In this document: positions 5,272-6,128 of the stretch, in pieces
How positions within the stretch are numbered: the stretch's first letter is position 1
Layout: every line of letters starts with the position of its first letter
Assembly (NCBI GenBank): GCA_035541595.1
Contig: DATKNA010000105.1
Coordinates: 1-6,128 of the forward strand
DNA from: DATKNA01 sp035541595
GTDB lineage: Bacteria; Actinomycetota; Actinomycetes; Actinomycetales; Kineosporiaceae
Direction: 5' to 3'
Length of the DNA stretch: 6,128 nt
Translations under genes and position numbers: made by a program
Notes under the pieces: model-generated
Told to the model about the DNA's origin: nothing
The model's database searches: none
Seen by the model: only the letters and a program-made list of their open reading frames with translations

Positions 5272-6128
5272 CCGCGCGCTCCCTGGACGTCGCCGGCCAG
5301 CAGCCGGACCGCCGTGCGGGCGGCGTCCGCGTTCGACAGGTGCACTGACGCGCCGGTCGCGCGCAGGCGCTCGGCCTGGCCGTCGAGGTTCTGCGGGTCA
5401 CCCTCCGTTCCGCACAGCGACACCACGATCGCGACGTCGGCGAGCGCGGCGGCGGTCTCGAGCGCCGGGGTCAGCTCCCGGGCCGGGTCGGGGCTGGCGG
5501 CGTGGCCGAGGACCACGTCGAGGAGCAGGACGACACCCTCGCCGCGTGCCGTCGCCTCCTCGGCCCGGCGCATGATCCACTCTGCCCGCAGCGACCCGTC
5601 GATCATGGGGTGCGGCCGGCCCCGGGTCAGCTCGTCGTCCCCGAAGTCGATCATCACGTGCCCGCCGGTGGCGGTCGGTTCCGGGCTCGTCGTCGGTGCC
5701 CCGGGGAGGGGGATGTTCGATGGGATGGGTCCGAGCGCGTCGGCCGCGATGATCATCGCCTCGTCGCACAGCGTCCCGCCGCTGAACGCGCCGAGCAACC
5801 GGGTGTAGCGGCCGGTGCGTTCGACCGGCGCTCGCCACCAGCGCGGCTCGCGCCAGGGCAGGCCCAGCGCACGGACCACGCCTTCGACGGCAGCCGTGAG
5901 GTCGGGCCGGCCCGGACCGAGCAACGCCGTGCACACCGGCGTCCGGAGCCCTGCGATCAAACCCCCGAGTTCGGCCTCGACCTCGGGCGCGGGCGGCTTG
6001 CTGACGAGCACGATGCGCTCGGTGCCGGGGTCGGCGTCGAGCATGGTGAGCGCCCGCCGCGCCGAGGCGGCACCCACCGCGGCCGAGAGGTCCCGGCCGC
6101 CGACGCCCAGGCAGTGCCGCACCCCGAC
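5268..6128 (-). CDS. FdrA-family acyl-CoA synthetase-like protein, C-terminal part (5' end outside window)
   Basis: This is the C-terminal 286 residues of an FdrA-type protein. The reading frame stays open to the right edge, so the start lies outside the window; the GTG at 6122 is an internal valine. FdrA proteins resemble the succinyl-CoA ligase/ATP-citrate lyase superfamily. In E. coli, FdrA acts with a DUF1116 and a DUF2877 protein in ureide (allantoin/oxamate) carbamoyl transfer. Family motifs seen, numbered from the window edge: GVGGRDLS (about 8-15), the Gly-rich FSGGTLCDEA (115-124), HPMIDGSLR (173-181), the buried strand LLLDVVLGHA (201-210) and CGTEGDPQ (239-246). The stop codon TGA (5270-5268) overlaps the ATG of the DUF1116 gene as ATGA, so the two are translationally coupled and probably form one complex. 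Family membership is confident. The reaction in this organism is inferred, and I do not see the usual DUF2877 partner in the window. Confidence 0.9.
   Translation of the reverse strand, partial: VGVRHCLGVGGRDLSAAVGAASARRALTMLDADPGTERIVLVSKPPAPEVEAELGGLIAGLRTPVCTALLGPGRPDLTAAVEGVVRALGLPWREPRWWRAPVERTGRYTRLLGAFSGGTLCDEAMIIAADALGPIPSNIPLPGAPTTSPEPTATGGHVMIDFGDDELTRGRPHPMIDGSLRAEWIMRRAEEATARGEGVVLLLDVVLGHAASPDPARELTPALETAAALADVAIVVSLCGTEGDPQNLDGQAERLRATGASVHLSNADAARTAVRLLAGDVQGARG
5279..5284 (-). promoter_or_regulatory. Ribosome binding site of the DUF1116 gene
   Basis: AGGGAG on the minus strand lies 7 bases before the ATG at 5271. It sits inside the last codons of the FdrA-like gene. This supports the ATG at 5271 as the true start despite the 4-base overlap with the upstream stop. 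Confidence 0.7.

Noticed and set aside
3845..5401. Upstream extension of the dipeptidase frame, giving one open frame of 935 residues
   Set aside because: The extension is Arg/Gly/Pro-rich low-complexity sequence lying over the DUF1116 gene, which has clear family motifs in its own frame. The M19 domain begins after the ATG at 3844.
4426..5808. Plus-strand open frame of 460 residues
   Set aside because: It is antisense to the well-supported DUF1116 and FdrA-like genes and has shadow-type composition.

Overview
This is a very GC-rich window with tight gene packing, GTG starts and actinobacterial gene families (sucrase/ferredoxin-like, cupin_4/JmjC, FdrA/DUF1116), so the source is almost certainly an actinomycete. 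I cannot place it to genus. All supported genes are on the minus strand, so transcription runs from the high-coordinate end to the low end. The two outer genes are cut by the window edges.

Region A (about 6128-2594) is a tightly coupled operon. It holds the C-terminal part of an FdrA-family acyl-CoA-synthetase-like protein, a complete DUF1116 protein (AllG/YlbE-like), and an M19 (renal or membrane dipeptidase-type) metallohydrolase with every metal ligand present. Both junctions are 4-base ATGA stop/start overlaps. FdrA and DUF1116 proteins are partners in the ureide/oxamate carbamoyltransfer system known from E. coli allantoin catabolism. The M19 enzyme suggests a related pathway working on an amide or peptide-like substrate, but the substrate is not visible from sequence.

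Region B (about 2593-2371) is a non-coding gap of about 230 bases. It carries a 14-base tandem repeat that runs across the dipeptidase stop codon, a weak hairpin, a perfect 10-base tandem repeat, and a possible promoter for the next operon.

Region C (about 2370-1) is the most unusual part. A strong ribosome binding site (AAGGAG) precedes a 74-residue, highly acidic peptide gene. Residues 23-74 of the peptide are thirteen four-residue units, ten of them exactly Gly-Ala-Asp-Gly. The 12-base DNA units differ only at third codon positions, which indicates selection on the peptide. Its stop codon overlaps the ribosome binding site of a cupin_4/JmjC Fe(II)/2-oxoglutarate oxygenase. Ten bases after that gene a sucrase/ferredoxin-like thioredoxin-fold [2Fe-2S] protein begins, and it runs off the left edge. 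The layout (repetitive small peptide, hydroxylase-type oxygenase, ferredoxin-like protein) looks like a candidate peptide-modification cassette. The hypothesis is that the oxygenase hydroxylates the peptide and the ferredoxin-like protein supplies electrons. The peptide, the coupling and the enzyme families are supported by the sequence; the enzyme-substrate link is inference.
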